Positions 6,179-6,800 of a stretch of 6,800 bases of DNA are shown here, piece by piece. The stretch lies in the NCBI GenBank assembly GCA_016789625.1, contig JAEUQS010000042.1:1-6800 (forward strand), in the 5' to 3' direction. The position numbers and the translations under genes were made by a program. Source of the DNA: Acidobacteriota bacterium (lineage in GTDB: Bacteria; Acidobacteriota; Thermoanaerobaculia; UBA5066). The notes under the pieces were generated by a model, which was not told the DNA's origin, did not search any database, and worked only from the letters and a program-made list of their open reading frames with translations. Each line of letters begins with the position of its first letter. Position 1 is the first letter of the stretch.

Positions 6179-6262
6179 CGATCTGCCGGTCCGGGGCGTG
6201 AGCCCTGTCCGGCCTCGAGTACGCGTCGGTTAGGTGCGGGGAACCTCGACGCGCCGGCCCTC
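6167..6262 (-). ncRNA. Candidate attenuator RNA: protector and antiterminator pairings
   Basis: Two mutually exclusive folds can be read. Protector fold (1:2): CCGGC 6257-6253 pairs with GCCGG 6213-6209, and UCGAG 6249-6245 pairs with CUCGA 6219-6215. Antiterminator fold (2:3): CGAGG 6217-6213 pairs with CCUCG 6171-6167, and CCG 6212-6210 pairs with CGG 6175-6173, with C6172 bulged. Segment 3 is the 5' arm of the terminator (3:4). Segment 1 lies in the leader frame just after its Met codons, and segment 2 lies just after its stop, the classical order for trp/his-type attenuators. Two competing elements exist: GAGGGCCG at 6262-6255 is perfectly complementary to CGGCCCUC at 6175-6168, and a hairpin at 6253-6222 (CGCGUCG with CGACGCG, plus AGGU with ACCU) encloses the leader stop. 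Pairings were found by eye and no energies were computed. Confidence 0.5.
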
Positions 6263-6292
6263 TGGCATACACATAATCTGCATCATGCGCAT
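6230..6292 (-). CDS. Methionine-rich leader peptide of the met operon
   Basis: This short frame (20 codons plus TAA) begins MRMMQIMCM, so five of its first nine codons are ATG, followed by PEGRRVEVPRT. It lies between the promoter and the intrinsic terminator upstream of metY. Clustered codons for the pathway's own amino acid, followed by alternative RNA hairpins, define ribosome-mediated attenuation leaders (trpL, hisL, leuL, ilvL, thrL). Scarcity of charged tRNA-Met would stall the ribosome on the ATG run and favour the antiterminator. No clear Shine-Dalgarno precedes the ATG. The frame is open further upstream to a GTG at 6304-6302 and GTG codons at 6364-6359, close to the predicted transcription start, so a peptide of up to 44 residues, perhaps from a leaderless GTG, is possible. 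Codons such as ATT, TGT, CCA and GTT are unlike the GC-ending usage of neighbouring genes, which fits a leader rather than a normal protein. Confidence 0.6.
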   Translation of the reverse strand: MRMMQIMCMPEGRRVEVPRT

Positions 6293-6316
6293 GCGACAGC
6301 TCACGCTAATCGAGAT

Positions 6317-6330
6317 CGAAATCGATTTCG
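6317..6330. repeat. Perfect 14-base palindrome CGAAATCGATTTCG in the leader
   Basis: The 14 bases equal their own reverse complement. They lie roughly 35-50 bases downstream of the predicted transcription start and are markedly AT-rich for this region. They could be a roadblock-type operator, or in RNA a 5-pair hairpin with a UCGA loop acting as a pause site before the leader ATG codons. No regulator family is recognised. Confidence 0.5.
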
Positions 6331-6373
6331 CGCGAGAGGTGCTGAGGGAGGGCGCGTTCACCACTGGCCGTGA

Positions 6374-6402
6374 AAGGTAGGGCACTGCGTTCGCGCTGTC
6401 AA
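6374..6402 (-). promoter_or_regulatory. Sigma70-type promoter of the met operon
   Basis: On the minus strand a perfect -35 box TTGACA (6402-6397) is followed by a 17-base spacer and the -10-like TACCTT (6379-6374), which keeps the TAnnnT pattern. Transcription should begin near 6369-6365. The -35 box lies 14 bases after the stop of the upstream glycosylase gene, so the met operon has its own promoter and a leader of about 340 bases. An optimal -35 and spacer fit a constitutively strong promoter with control exerted later, at the terminator. Confidence 0.75.
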
Positions 6403-6416
6403 CAGAAAAGCCGATC

Positions 6417-6800
6417 TCACGGCCACAGCTTCTCGTTACCCACGTGCCAGTCGCGCGTGACGTCCAGCCAGAACGCCAGCCCCGCGTGCTTTCCGAACGC
6501 GGCGTACGTCTTCTCGACCCGCGCGTCCTTCTGGGGACGCCCCTTGAACCTCAGCTCCGCGACCTTCTTGCGCGACCAGGAGTCGAGGCCCAGCTTGGCG
6601 TGCCGTCCGAGAAGGCGTCCCAGGGTCTGGGCCGCGTACGGGCCGAAGCCCGGCTGCGCGAGGATCTCCTTCTCGACGTCCGCGTCCGGCCGGTCCGGAT
6701 CCTCCCAGCGCGAGAGGTCGAGGCGTCCCGAGGCGACGTTCTCGGCGAACCGCGCGAGGTACGGCGCCCGGTAGCCGAGCTTCATCTCTTCCTTGAGGCG
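6417..6800 (-). CDS. HhH-GPD family DNA glycosylase, C-terminal part (start outside window)
   Basis: The reading frame is open through the right edge of the window, so only the last 127 residues are visible. KLGYRAPYL is followed by EKEILAQPGFGPYAAQTLGRLLG, a helix-hairpin-helix (LPGxGPxxA type) that contacts the DNA backbone, and then LGLDSWSRKKV. The Asp of this segment is the catalytic aspartate of the HhH-GPD superfamily, which excises damaged bases (AlkA, endonuclease III and MutY relatives). The C-terminal segment GLAFWLDVTRDWH resembles a subgroup often mis-annotated as HesB-like or iron-sulfur assembly proteins. No four-cysteine iron-sulfur loop follows the domain, so it is not a standard Nth or MutY. 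The lesion it removes cannot be told from sequence. It is transcribed in the same direction as the met operon but has no visible terminator of its own before that operon's promoter. Confidence 0.8.
   Translation of the reverse strand, partial: RLKEEMKLGYRAPYLARFAENVASGRLDLSRWEDPDRPDADVEKEILAQPGFGPYAAQTLGRLLGRHAKLGLDSWSRKKVAELRFKGRPQKDARVEKTYAAFGKHAGLAFWLDVTRDWHVGNEKLWP

Noticed and set aside
6026..6370. SAM or SAH riboswitch upstream of metY
   Set aside because: I looked for the conserved core segments of the SAM-I and SAH types and saw nothing convincing. The methionine-rich frame and alternative stems explain the leader better. A covariance-model scan would settle it.
741..6373. Long plus-strand and alternate-frame open frames (for example 741-2198, 2998-3996, 4823-6373 plus; 3903-6272 minus beyond the kinase)
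   Set aside because: They lie opposite or within genes with clear family motifs, are Arg/Ala/Pro/Gly-rich low-complexity translations, and show no recognisable domains. They result from the scarcity of stop codons in GC-rich DNA.
6417..6774. Plus-strand frame opposite the glycosylase (6370-6774)
   Set aside because: Ser/Arg-rich translation with no motif, antisense to a recognisable HhH-GPD domain.
1..6800. Mobile elements, CRISPR arrays, tRNA or rRNA genes, phage genes
   Set aside because: I found no direct-repeat arrays, transposase-like frames, terminal inverted repeats with target duplications, or tRNA-like folds on reading both strands.

Overview
The window is strongly GC-rich bacterial chromosomal DNA with every gene on the minus strand and very tight packing. 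I see no phage, insertion sequence, CRISPR or rRNA/tRNA signal. The gene mix suggests a high-GC free-living bacterium: a direct-sulfhydrylation methionine route, a DprE1/DprE2-like epimerase pair outside an obvious mycobacterial setting, and an HhH-GPD glycosylase lacking a visible iron-sulfur cysteine set. Acidobacteriota or a similar lineage is a guess from general protein style. The sequence alone does not fix the taxon.

Read in the direction of transcription (right to left), the layout is as follows. (1) At 6800-6417 lies the 3' part of an HhH-GPD DNA glycosylase. (2) At 6416-6026 lies a 391-base intergenic region holding a near-consensus sigma70-type promoter, a short methionine-loaded open reading frame, mutually exclusive RNA pairings, a strong intrinsic terminator, an inverted repeat and a purine-rich ribosome binding region. 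This is the architecture of a ribosome-mediated transcription attenuator that would sense charged methionyl-tRNA. (3) At 6025-2854 lie metY (O-acetylhomoserine sulfhydrylase), an aspartate kinase reduced to its catalytic domain, and metX (homoserine O-acetyltransferase). (4) At 2857-64 lie a DprE2-like short-chain reductase, a DprE1-like flavin oxidase and the N-terminal half of a GT-C (ArnT/PMT-like) membrane glycosyltransferase. The last reading frame meets TAA at 64-66 and TAG at 25-27, although the sequence around them still looks coding.

All five junctions between the six genes downstream of the attenuator are 4-base ATGA or GTGA stop/start overlaps, so they read as one translationally coupled operon. 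The first half makes homocysteine: aspartate kinase feeds the aspartate family pathway, MetX acetylates homoserine, and MetY replaces the acetate with sulfide. The second half resembles the dprE1-dprE2-aftA block of mycobacteria, which epimerises a polyprenyl-phosphate pentose and uses the product in a GT-C glycosyltransferase. Nothing in the sequence explains why the two modules are joined.

The most interesting element is the candidate methionine leader-peptide attenuator. It is paired with an aspartate kinase that has no ACT allosteric domain, which could mean that control has moved from the enzyme to the leader RNA.
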